Positions 52,068 to 59,436 of a DNA stretch of 64,000 nt are shown piece by piece (the stretch's first letter is position 1; each line of letters begins with the position of its first letter). Location of the stretch: the NCBI GenBank assembly GCA_934229725.1, contig CAKQDX010000012.1:3675-67674 (forward strand), written 5' to 3'. The position numbers were made by a program, and so were the translations under genes. The stretch is from an uncultured Streptococcus sp. (GTDB lineage Bacteria > Bacillota > Bacilli > Lactobacillales > Streptococcaceae). Below the pieces are notes generated by a model. It saw only the letters and a program-made list of their open reading frames with translations, had not been told where the DNA came from and searched no databases.

Positions 52068-52853
52068 CTAAATTTTGTAAATGCGTGTTGAAGCATTGAG
52101 CTCTTGATAGACATCTGCGATATTCATATCCATGTATTTACGAATCATGTAAGGATCGCTGGTCTTATACTCCAAAAGCAACTCTTCATAGGTCCCTGCA
52201 AAAGTCGGACGTCCCTTAGACAAGAAAATAATTTTGTCAAAAATAGCCAAATTTTCCGTATTGTGGGTAATAACCACGATAGACTTATGGGCTGATTTAG
52301 CCAAGATTTTCAAGGTACGTAAGAGATTACGGTCACTGAGGGCATCCAAGCCGGAAGACGGCTCATCCAGAATAAAGTAAGGACTAGGGCTAAGAAGCTC
52401 AATACCAATGGATACACGGCGTTTTTGCCCACCAGAAAGCTCGGAAATTTTCTTGTTGGCAAATTCCGTTAAGCCCAAATCTTCCATGATGCCAGCGATG
52501 CGTTGCCTTTTAGTCGATTTACTGCTCCCTTTAAGATGGTGGGCTGCATAAAAATCAAAAGTCTCAGACACCCTAAGATACTCCCGAAGCAGATTCTGTT
52601 GGGGCACATAAGACCAAGAACGTGAGCCTGCTGTCACAGGTTTTCCATTTTCCAAGATACGAAATTGTTGGCAAGTCGGTTTAAGCTGGCCAAGGAGAAT
52701 CTCCGTCAAGGTTGTCTTCCCTGAACCAGAAGCCCCTAGGATGCCGACAACTTGACCAGTCTCCATCGTAACATCCAAATCTGTAAAGAGCTGGTTATCA
52801 TTGCCCTTATATTTAAAACAAATATGTTCAAATGTTAATTGATTGGTTTCCAT
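52068..52853 (-). CDS. ABCG-like ABC transporter ATPase of the Hsp70-ABC operon
   Basis: A 261-residue ATPase. Walker A GASGSGKTT, signature ELSGGQKRR, Walker B YFILDEPSSGLDA, switch histidine in VITHNTENLA. The layout GQKRRVSIGIELL resembles the ABCG/White branch, in which an ATPase pairs with a small permease. AGGAGATTTTA lies before the ATG. The C-terminal 40 residues after the ATPase core (RKYMDMNIADVYQELN) might contact a partner. Confidence 0.88.
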   Translation of the reverse strand: METNQLTFEHICFKYKGNDNQLFTDLDVTMETGQVVGILGASGSGKTTLTEILLGQLKPTCQQFRILENGKPVTAGSRSWSYVPQQNLLREYLRVSETFDFYAAHHLKGSSKSTKRQRIAGIMEDLGLTEFANKKISELSGGQKRRVSIGIELLSPSPYFILDEPSSGLDALSDRNLLRTLKILAKSAHKSIVVITHNTENLAIFDKIIFLSKGRPTFAGTYEELLLEYKTSDPYMIRKYMDMNIADVYQELNASTRIYKI

Positions 52854-52862
52854 TAAAATCTC

Positions 52863-53375
52863 CTAAGACATAAGTAACATCAGGGCCACAATAAGGACGG
52901 CTCCGATGATAAGGACGATAACATTGATGTTGAAGATGAGAATCAAGCTTAATAGAATCACAAAAGATAGGGCCGCAAAGAGGTAATTGTTTAAAGATGA
53001 CTCTTTAGTCTGAGTCACCCTAACAGGCGCAAAAGGAATTTCCTTTTTAGCAGGCACCTCTACCCTCTTAGGAATCGGCTTTTGCTCAACTTCTAAAACC
53101 TTTCTCTGAGCTTGTTTGAGTTTTCGATCGTATTGAAATTTTTCATAATCTGAGAAAAAGAGCTGGCGAATCGTGTAAAGTTCGTTGCGCAGACGTTCTC
53201 CCTCTTGGTCCAGGGTTCCATTAGTCCAAAGCTCCTCTAGCTCCTCACGTAGATAGGATAGAGCCACGAAACAGTCTTGGGCCGACATTTCTGGAGAAAT
53301 ACGATTGCTGACTGCTCTCAAATAGGACAATTCTTGCCCTGTCTCTGTATCAATTGCTTTGTAATAGTCTATCAT
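52863..53375 (-). CDS. Membrane-anchored partner gene of the Hsp70-like protein
   Basis: A 170-residue protein with an N-terminal helical cytoplasmic region (residues 1-120, with AQDCFVALSYLREELEEL and YTIRQLFFSDYEKFQYDRKL) and two C-terminal membrane helices (NYLFAALSFVILLSLILIF and VIVLIIGAVLIVALMLLM). The gene overlaps the Hsp70 stop by four bases (ATGA). No J-domain HPD motif is visible, so it is not a DnaJ-type co-chaperone. It may link the Hsp70-like ATPase to the membrane; this is inference from gene order. Confidence 0.7.
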   Translation of the reverse strand: MIDYYKAIDTETGQELSYLRAVSNRISPEMSAQDCFVALSYLREELEELWTNGTLDQEGERLRNELYTIRQLFFSDYEKFQYDRKLKQAQRKVLEVEQKPIPKRVEVPAKKEIPFAPVRVTQTKESSLNNYLFAALSFVILLSLILIFNINVIVLIIGAVLIVALMLLMS

Positions 53376-54970
53376 GAGATGAATTTAGCAAAAATAGCTT
53401 GAAGTTCTGACAAGTCTTCCTTAACCACTTCTTGGGTTTGACTGACTTGTGCGTTGACTGAGAAGCGTGCTACAACAGTCTTGCTTCTCGGATCAGACAC
53501 TGTCACTGTAACGATTTGTTCTGAGTCAAAGGCATAAGTAACCTGAGCCAAGAGCTCGCCTTTCTGACGTGGTTGTGCCACCTGTCCTTTCACTTCTCCT
53601 AAAATCTTAACGGCAAAAGGATTTTCATAATTACCTTCTGTGATACGTAGCTTGAACTTATTCTGCCCGTCTACGACCGCAAAGAGATCCTTAGTAACGG
53701 CCAAAGGCAAGACAGAGTTACGAGGAACCACAACACTATTGTAGTAGTCACCCACAAAGCTATAGTTCCTGTTAGGATTTTTCTTGAAGAGCAGACCGAT
53801 TCCCTGAGAGGTCACATCCTTGACAACCACCCTGTCTGTCTCAGTTGTCTTACCATCCTGGTGTTCAGAGAAGCTAACCTCATTGTTGACAATAAGATCG
53901 GCTAGAATAGATGCCCCCTGTGCCACGATAGTATCTGGATTAAGGTCAAACTTAGGTTCCAAACCACTCATTAGACGGATCATTTGACGAATCATTGGCA
54001 TCCGTGTTGATCCACCCACAAGGAGAATATGATCAATCTCTTCCCACTTCAAACCGGACGCTTGAAGGGTAGACTGTACCTTAATTTCAGTATCTTTGAG
54101 GAGGTCCAAGGTAAGTTCATTGAAAATTGCCTGAGTAATCAAGACACCGTAACCTTGACCATTGACATAATGCTCATAAAGAGCTTGGTCATTAACAGAT
54201 AGGCTGGTCTTAATTTGCTCAGCCTTGTACTGAAGTTGGATTTTTTCCTTCTCAGAAAGGTTGGTCATATTGACCCCTTGTTTTTCCAACTCCTGCATGA
54301 TGTAGCCAACAAGACGTTTATCAAAGTCAATTCCACCAAGACGTGAATTTCCGTCAGTTGCCAAAATATCGTAAGCATGATCAGCCACGCGCATGATGGT
54401 AACGTCAAATGTTCCCCCACCAAGGTCGAAGACCAAGACATTTCCTTGAGCATTTTTAGTGTGGGCATAGGCAATAGCCGCAGCCGTAGGCTCATTGATA
54501 ATACGCAAGACATTAAATCCTGCAATACGACCAGCATTCTTAGTGGCCGCACGTTGGTCTGACGTAAAGTAGGCAGGCACAGTGATGACAGCATCCTTGA
54601 TGCCGTCTGCTTGACCTATTTCTTGACCAACCACATAAGCACGTTTACGGAATTCATTCAAAACCAAGGCTGAAAGAATAATAGAATTAACACGTGTGTG
54701 GTCTGGTGTATCACTGGCAATCGGACGACCAATATCACGTTTGAAGTCAAATTTAAAGTTTTCTGTACTTCCGATTTCTGTTCCACGCTCGATAGCTTCC
54801 TTACCAAAGGACACATGGTTTTTACCACCGATATTTGAGAAGTAGACCGCTGAACGCAAGACCTGATCGTCATTCGTTCCCATCGGAATAATCTCTGGCA
54901 CATCTTCACGAACAACAGCCATGACCGAGTTGGTTGTTCCTAAATCAATACCAATTGCTTTTTTTCTCAT
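53372..54970 (-). CDS. Hsp70-family ATPase, shortened, non-DnaK
   Basis: A 532-residue Hsp70-like protein. The actin-fold ATPase domain is complete: GIDLGTTNS (phosphate 1), VFDLGGGTFDVTI (phosphate 2), LLVGGSTRMP (adenosine), with NEPTAAAIAYA. The substrate-binding beta domain spans about 385-510, but the helical lid is missing, since DnaK is about 607 residues. There is no CIRCE operator and no grpE or dnaJ next to it. It heads a six-gene operon with an ABC exporter, which is unusual for a chaperone. AAGGGAAATTGTT precedes the ATG. Confidence 0.9.
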   Translation of the reverse strand: MRKKAIGIDLGTTNSVMAVVREDVPEIIPMGTNDDQVLRSAVYFSNIGGKNHVSFGKEAIERGTEIGSTENFKFDFKRDIGRPIASDTPDHTRVNSIILSALVLNEFRKRAYVVGQEIGQADGIKDAVITVPAYFTSDQRAATKNAGRIAGFNVLRIINEPTAAAIAYAHTKNAQGNVLVFDLGGGTFDVTIMRVADHAYDILATDGNSRLGGIDFDKRLVGYIMQELEKQGVNMTNLSEKEKIQLQYKAEQIKTSLSVNDQALYEHYVNGQGYGVLITQAIFNELTLDLLKDTEIKVQSTLQASGLKWEEIDHILLVGGSTRMPMIRQMIRLMSGLEPKFDLNPDTIVAQGASILADLIVNNEVSFSEHQDGKTTETDRVVVKDVTSQGIGLLFKKNPNRNYSFVGDYYNSVVVPRNSVLPLAVTKDLFAVVDGQNKFKLRITEGNYENPFAVKILGEVKGQVAQPRQKGELLAQVTYAFDSEQIVTVTVSDPRSKTVVARFSVNAQVSQTQEVVKEDLSELQAIFAKFIS

Positions 54971-55043
54971 AACAATTTCCCTTCTAGTCTCATCTTGAGT
55001 TTATCTGACTGTCAGTCTTAGCAGGCATTCGCCTAGATTTTTT

Positions 55044-55110
55044 AATATCATTTTCGTCACATAAAACGTCAATAGAGTATAGTCATTCCAGTCTAGTTTT
55101 TCACTATACT
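55044..55110 (-). promoter_or_regulatory. Promoter of the Hsp70-ABC operon with an upstream inverted repeat
   Basis: On the minus strand TTGACG (55072-55067), 17 bp, GATATT (55049-55044). Immediately upstream, AGTATAGT (55076-55083) and ACTATACT (55103-55110) form a perfect 8-bp inverted repeat with a 19-base spacer, placed like an activator site. The promoter is moderate and the operator reading is inference. Confidence 0.5.
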
Positions 55111-55148
55111 ATATTATCACAAATAAAGAGACTATAAAATAGGAAAAG

Positions 55149-55197
55149 GGGAGTGAGACCGAACAACTTTTCAAAAATTGTTCCTTGTCCCACTCCC
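55149..55197 (-). terminator. Hairpin terminator between the LiaF-like gene and the Hsp70 operon
   Basis: GGGAGTGAGAC (55149-55159) pairs with GTCCCACTCCC (55187-55197), with an inner AACAA/TTGTT stem. It follows the gene ending at 55316 on the minus strand, and T-rich sequence follows. Confidence 0.7.
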
Positions 55198-55315
55198 TTG
55201 TGTATCAATTAGTCTGATAGACTGGATGAAATTAGAAATATAGGAGTATTATCCGCTTAAATTGTCATTCTTTATAGCTTGTACTTGTTTTACTAGTCGT
55301 AACTTCTCTCCTAAC

Positions 55316-56014
55316 TTAATCAATCGAACTCTCACCAACATAGATGATTTCTAGATTACCCAAGGAAACATCCCCTGTGATATAGAAATCCTTGCTAGTC
55401 AAATTGCTTGGATTTTCCTGGTGTTGAATAGCCGAGAGCGAGTTGTCCACATTGATATGAACTCGCCAATCACTAGGCACATAGAGACTAAGACTTCCCA
55501 GCGAAACATCCACATCAAAATGGGCAGACGCCCCTTCAATACGGCAGTTATCAAAATAAACTGATGCTTCTCCCAGACTTACATCCGCACTTCCATGAGT
55601 AAAGTGTTGGTCATTGAGATATTTGGTCACCGTTGAAAAACTCACATCAATATCATTACCACCATTTTGAGCATCTGACCCGGCAGCATAAGAACCAAAA
55701 CGGTTTTTCGCTTTACCTGAAGGTTTGAAGAGAATATTCAAACCAATAACTGCAAGAATAGAAGAAAGGATAACGACAGAGTTGGATACTGGAAGAAAAT
55801 GAAACTGTCCATTAAGTGAAAAGAGGGCCAAAACACCATAGATGAAGCCCCAACCAAAGTGGCGTTTCAAAAAACTAGAAAGGGAAAGAACGGCTAACAA
55901 GACCACCCAGGTCAGCATCCAAATACTAATTTCCCATGTTACAAAATAGCCCTGCAAAACTACCAAGGCTGCTAGAAGGATTAAGAAAATCCCAATTAAT
56001 TTTTTTCTCATCAT
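55316..56014 (-). CDS. LiaF-like membrane protein
   Basis: A 232-residue protein: four N-terminal membrane helices in residues 1-100 and a C-terminal region (about 125-228) of repeated beta-strands (DVSFSTVTKYL, DVSLGEASVYFDNC, DVSLGSLSLYVPS, DVSLGNLEIIYVG) like the LiaF/YvqF C-terminal domain. LiaF is an inhibitor of the LiaRS envelope-stress system. Here it is paired instead with a LytTR-type regulator gene one base upstream, an arrangement known for LytTR plus membrane antagonist pairs. The likely role is membrane sequestration or sensing for that regulator. Confidence 0.75.
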   Translation of the reverse strand: MMRKKLIGIFLILLAALVVLQGYFVTWEISIWMLTWVVLLAVLSLSSFLKRHFGWGFIYGVLALFSLNGQFHFLPVSNSVVILSSILAVIGLNILFKPSGKAKNRFGSYAAGSDAQNGGNDIDVSFSTVTKYLNDQHFTHGSADVSLGEASVYFDNCRIEGASAHFDVDVSLGSLSLYVPSDWRVHINVDNSLSAIQHQENPSNLTSKDFYITGDVSLGNLEIIYVGESSID

Positions 56015-56015
56015 G

Positions 56016-56462
56016 TTACCTCATTTCATTTAATCGTTCTTTTAAGACTGGATAGTAGCGTCTCGATACATGAACCTGCTTGTGAGTCTGATAGAAATTA
56101 ACCGTGCTGGTCCCTGAAAAAGACTTCTCTAAAGAATAAATCTGCTTTACGTTGACAATGGTTGATTTGGAAATCCGACAAAAGGCAAGCGGAAGCAGTT
56201 CTTCTAACTCATAGAGCTTCTGCTTGACCTCATAGGCCTCGTCCCTGGTATGCCCATAAATTTTCTCCCCATCTGTTTCAAAAAAGAGAATCGTTTCCAA
56301 ATCTAGAAAGTACTCACTACGATCCTTGTAAAAGGCTAAAGGGGCCAACTTTTGCTTTAGAATAGATTCTTGGAGCCGCGCTATTTCTTCTGTTAATTGA
56401 GGAGCTCGAATCAAGATTTCAGGCTCATCCATGGATGGGTCCAGTTCGATTCTAACTTTCAT
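56016..56462 (-). CDS. LytTR-domain DNA-binding regulator
   Basis: A 148-residue protein. Residues about 45-148 are a LytTR DNA-binding domain (DLETILFFETDGEKIYGHT, FCRISKSTIVNVKQI, VHVSRRYYPVLKERL). The N-terminal 40 residues are not a receiver domain, so it is not a phosphorylation-controlled response regulator. Start chosen at MKVRIEL (56462) behind AAAGGAGTATT; the longer frame has no signal. It is coupled to the LiaF-like gene, suggesting a LytTR regulatory system with a membrane-bound inhibitor. Confidence 0.85.
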   Translation of the reverse strand: MKVRIELDPSMDEPEILIRAPQLTEEIARLQESILKQKLAPLAFYKDRSEYFLDLETILFFETDGEKIYGHTRDEAYEVKQKLYELEELLPLAFCRISKSTIVNVKQIYSLEKSFSGTSTVNFYQTHKQVHVSRRYYPVLKERLNEMR

Positions 56463-56575
56463 AATACTCCTTTCCTGTCCTTTTGATGGTTCCATTATAA
56501 CAACTGCTTTAAACAAAACAAGGCCTTTTAGGTAAGTGGCACGGTTTCCCCCCTAAGAGGTTAGTTAAGGCAAGC

Positions 56576-56602
56576 AAAAAGAACTTGGCTTCCACCAAGT
56601 TC
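56576..56602 (-). terminator. Orphan terminator left of the ISL3 fragment
   Basis: GAACTTGG pairs with CCAAGTTC around six bases. On the minus strand it is followed by TTTTTGC. No minus-strand gene directly upstream remains, so the gene it served was probably removed when the ISL3 element rearranged the region. Confidence 0.55.
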
Positions 56603-56603
56603 T

Positions 56604-57000
56604 GGCTCTATAATTTCTGTAGTGGGTAAAACCACTGTAGAGATTATAGAGCTTTTTGAGTGTACACAAAAAGTCCCATAAGAACTATAATGAAAAGCAA
56701 CCAAACCATCATTAGGAAGAACTTATGAGACTTATTAAGAATACCACAGAATTAATCGGAATTAAAAATCCAAATATCATTATTTCACTTGTTTTTGAAA
56801 AAGATACCTACATTGAGGTTCAAGCAACACTCGATTACTCTGCACCACCATGCCCTCACTGCCAAGGAAAAATGAACAAATATGACTTTCAAAAGCCTTC
56901 TAAAATCCCTCTCCTCGAGCAAGCGGGAACTCCAACTCTACTACGTCTTAAGAAGCGCCGTTTTCAGTGTAAAAGTTGTAGAAGAGTCACGGTAGCTGAG
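56604..57000 (+). mobile_element. 5' end of an ISL3-family element
   Basis: The sequence GGCTCTATAATTTCTG at 56604 and its inverted echo near 56650 (GATTATAGAGC) mark the IS left end. The transposase reading frame follows, with its zinc-ribbon (CPHCQG and CKSC). It breaks off at residue 92, where adhE sequence takes over. The right part of the element is missing. Confidence 0.75.
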
Positions 57001-57339
57001 ACAGCAACATGGCCTAAGTACAACTACTACCGTGCAGATGAAAAATACCAAGATATCGCACGCATGCTTGGACTTCCAGCTTCCACTCCAGAAGAAGGGG
57101 TTGAATCTTATGCAAAAGCTGTCTACGAACTCGGTGAACGTATTGGGATCCAAATGAATTTTAGAGACCAAGGAATTGACGAAAAAGAATGGAAAGAACA
57201 TTCTCGTGAATTAGCCTTCCTGGCTTATGAAGACCAATGTTCACCAGCTACCCCACGTCTTCCAATGGTAGACCATATGCAAGAAATCATCGAAGATGCA
57301 TACTATGGCTACAAAGAAAGACCAGGACGCCGTAAATAA
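56725..57339 (+). pseudogene. In-frame chimera: ISL3 transposase N-terminus fused to the C-terminus of AdhE
   Basis: A 204-codon frame with two unrelated halves. Residues 1-92 are the N-terminus of an ISL3 transposase (DYSAPPCPHCQGKMNKYDFQ, zinc ribbon, RRFQCKSCRRVTVAET). Residues 94-204 are the end of the iron-dependent alcohol dehydrogenase half of AdhE (WPKYNYYRADEKYQDIAR, YEDQCSPATPRLPMVDHM, AYYGYKERPGRRK). AdhE is about 880 residues, so roughly 87% is lost including the acetaldehyde dehydrogenase half and the iron ligands. Ethanol formation by this gene is not possible. The codon use of the adhE part is still that of an expressed gene, so the deletion seems recent. Confidence 0.88.
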
Positions 57340-57408
57340 TTGTTTATCAGTCTAGAAGCAAGACAAAAACTCAATTTGAGGGAAAGATCCAGTAATTTTT
57401 CTATGATA

Positions 57409-57455
57409 AAAGGCATCCTATCAAGGTTTTTGAATACCTGATAGGATGCCTTTTT
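57409..57455 (+). terminator. Original adhE terminator
   Basis: AAAGGCATCCTATCA pairs with TGATAGGATGCCTTTTT around a 16-base loop. Confidence 0.85.
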
Positions 57456-57508
57456 ATGATGTTGAGGCCTTTTTGCCCTTTTTGAAAAACTAGAATAGAA
57501 ACAAAATA

Positions 57509-57616
57509 TATAGTAGATTGAAACTGGACTAGTACACCTCTACTTCTAAAATATTGTTAGAAATCGATTTGACTGTCCTGATCTATTTGTCCTGTTCTTA
57601 TTTCATTTTACTACAT
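57509..57616. repeat. RUP-like miniature element
   Basis: About 108 bases bounded by TATAGTAGATTGAAAC and its imperfect inverse TTTCATTTTACTACAT. Size, ends and TA-rich flanks fit RUP elements of pneumococcus, thought to be moved by IS630-Spn1 transposase. A relic of IS630-Spn1 is 2.8 kb away at 60400. Identification is from memory of the family. Confidence 0.5.
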
Positions 57617-57628
57617 CTCAAATTGAGT

Positions 57629-57892
57629 ATGACGAAGTGCGCTCCCATGTTCAGGGAACGCACTTCGTCATATTTTTCATATTCTTGAATCCATCAATAA
57701 AGACTATTGGGATGAATTTTTAAAGTTGAACTAATCATTTTTACAGGATGAGGTTTACAGCAGAGAGTTTGAAGGCTTTATCAAAGGTTTTTCTTGGCAT
57801 AATGTCTTTTCCTCGTTTCCACTTAATTTTGTGTCTACTTTATTATACCAAGTCCACCCTTAAGTTAGATTTGTTATCTAACTTAAGGAAGC
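57629..57892 (-). mobile_element. Decayed IS3-family orfA and terminal repeat
   Basis: The minus strand from 57800 encodes MPRKTFDKAFKLSAVNLIL, then after frame breaks TLKIHPNSLY and WIQEYEKY, the conserved start of an IS3-family OrfA. It is out of frame and stopped. At the right end CTTAAGTTAGAT / ATCTAACTTAAG (57859-57888) is the subterminal repeat of the element and overlaps the stop region of the transporter gene. At the left, 57629-57672 is a long perfect hairpin (GACGAAGTGCG / CGCACTTCGTC) made from the relic and an inverted copy of itself. Confidence 0.65.
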
Positions 57893-59188
57893 TAGAAGGA
57901 TGAGAATCCAGGTGGTCAAGAGTCCCAAACTTAAGCAGATGGGGACACCCAGAATAATTTGCTTTTTGAAGGCAAGGTCACGTTCCTCTGTATTGGGAAA
58001 TGAGAGTTGAATGAGAGAACCAGCTGATGAAAAGGGTGAGATATTAGTAGATAGAGAGCCAATAACGGTGGCTGTTGTGAGTAAGTGAATATCAATCTGG
58101 GGATTTTGAGCACTGATGATAGCAATGATGGGAAAGAGGGCTGGAACTACAACGGATAGGGTGGAACTAAAGAGTGACATCACTCCAGCTATCACACAAA
58201 AGAACAGAGGTAACCAGAAATGAGGAATGGTTGTTGTCATGAGGTGCCCTATCAGTGTGACTAAACCTGACTTGACCGCTAGAGACATTAGTAAGCTCAT
58301 GCCGCAGAGCATGATAATTGTAGCCCAGGGAACCTTAGCCAAAATGGCTTCTTGCTTCCCTAATTTGAGCCTTAAGGCGAGGCAGACCATGAGTATTGAG
58401 ACAAAGCCAATATCAAATGTTTTTCGATAAGTAGCTATCCAGGCGATGTTTGGGAAAATGAGATGCAACAAGGGAAAAAGCCAAACCAAAACTATGCTGC
58501 TGATCATGAGCAAGGTGGTTTGTCTTTGAACCTTGCTGAGGAGTGGTGGTTGGTCAATAGTCAAGGATGAGTTTGTTCTTCCCTTACTATAGTGGCTGTA
58601 ACAGGATAATAAAAGCAAGACGATGAATGGGTAGATAATGCTGACGAAAAAGATATGATTGCCAAGTGAAAAAGCTTGCTCTTCCCATCCCATTTGCTTA
58701 AACAGGCCTTGAAAGACAATGCCTGAGCTACTGGTTATCAAATTAGCCCCTCCTGAAGCTCCCCAATTGACGGCTTGAGCTCCAATCAAAGGGTGTTTGT
58801 CCGCTTTTTGACAGAGGGTAATCGCTAGAGGACAGCAAACGGCCATAGTAGTGAAAAATCCAGCACCTAAAGCAGACAAAAGGGTTGCCATCAGGTATAA
58901 AATTATGTAGAGGGCGTTAGGGTGGGTGCGTGTGCGGTAGAGAATGTGTTGGGCCAAAACATCAAGAGTACCGTTAGTTGTTGCAACGTTATAAAAGAGA
59001 GAGACGCTAAAAATGGTAAAAAAGAGTGAGGTTGGCCAAAAATGAAGAAGTTTTTCGGGGCTTAATCCCATGAGAGTGGTTGCGATGAGGTAAGAAAAAG
59101 CAATAGCCAGCAGGCCAATATTGATTTTGGTGCGGAAACCAATTCCAATGGCTAGAGCAATGGCGCTAATCATTATTAAATGAATCAT
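57878..59188 (-). CDS. Dicarboxylate carrier-type transporter (MatC/IT superfamily), possible quinolinate importer
   Basis: A 436-residue protein with about twelve membrane helices and an internal repeat (GFFTTMAVCCPLAITL in the first half, MSLFSSTLSVVVPALFPI in the second), typical of the ion transporter superfamily and of MatC dicarboxylate carriers. The N-terminal MatC-like module ends near residue 150 (GASGGANLITSSSGIVFQ). It is divergent from nadC across a short region with a large palindrome. Because quinolinate is pyridine-2,3-dicarboxylate, the substrate may be quinolinate or a related pyridine carboxylate for NAD salvage. This is inferred only from gene context. The C-terminus abuts an IS3 relic and its last codons may be altered. 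Confidence 0.72.
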   Translation of the reverse strand: MIHLIMISAIALAIGIGFRTKINIGLLAIAFSYLIATTLMGLSPEKLLHFWPTSLFFTIFSVSLFYNVATTNGTLDVLAQHILYRTRTHPNALYIILYLMATLLSALGAGFFTTMAVCCPLAITLCQKADKHPLIGAQAVNWGASGGANLITSSSGIVFQGLFKQMGWEEQAFSLGNHIFFVSIIYPFIVLLLLSCYSHYSKGRTNSSLTIDQPPLLSKVQRQTTLLMISSIVLVWLFPLLHLIFPNIAWIATYRKTFDIGFVSILMVCLALRLKLGKQEAILAKVPWATIIMLCGMSLLMSLAVKSGLVTLIGHLMTTTIPHFWLPLFFCVIAGVMSLFSSTLSVVVPALFPIIAIISAQNPQIDIHLLTTATVIGSLSTNISPFSSAGSLIQLSFPNTEERDLAFKKQIILGVPICLSLGLLTTWILILLASLS

Positions 59189-59288
59189 TGAATTGTCCTT
59201 TCAGTTAGAATATGGAAATAGGTTGGCAATTTTGGCGCTCAAAAGACCACCTGTTTCCTATTGGTACTTTACTATTATACACAAAAAA

Positions 59289-59328
59289 AATACCATTGTA
59301 TATACAATGGTATTGACAATGGTATTGA
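59289..59328. promoter_or_regulatory. Operator-like palindrome in the nadC/transporter intergenic region
   Basis: AATACCATTGTAT and ATACAATGGTATT form a perfect 26-bp palindrome (59289-59314). Its right half is repeated directly: CAATGGTATTGA occurs at 59305-59316 and 59317-59328. It overlaps the nadC -35 and lies upstream of the divergent transporter -10 (TATAAT on the minus strand near 59272). A shared NAD- or niacin-responsive repressor is plausible, but I cannot match the site to a known regulator. Confidence 0.65.
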
Positions 59329-59341
59329 CACTTATTATAAT
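59313..59341 (+). promoter_or_regulatory. nadC promoter
   Basis: TTGACA (59313-59318), 17 bp, TATAAT (59336-59341): a perfect consensus vegetative promoter embedded in the palindromic operator. Expected start near 59348. Confidence 0.8.
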
Positions 59342-59436
59342 TAAAAATGAGGTATTTAGGTTTGTGATTTCCTTTGGAAGTTAATAGTAATTGCCTCTAG
59401 TGCTTACAAGTGATATTAAAAAGAGAGGACTTAGTG

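Noticed and set aside
53372..54970. Calling this gene dnaK
   Set aside because: It is about 75 residues shorter, lacks the helical lid, and has no hrcA, grpE or dnaJ neighbours; it sits in an exporter operon.
54971..55315. Heat-shock operator (CIRCE) before the Hsp70-like gene
   Set aside because: No TTAGCACTC-N9-GAGTGCTAA sequence is present; the only dyads are AGTATAGT/ACTATACT and the GGGAGTG terminator hairpin.
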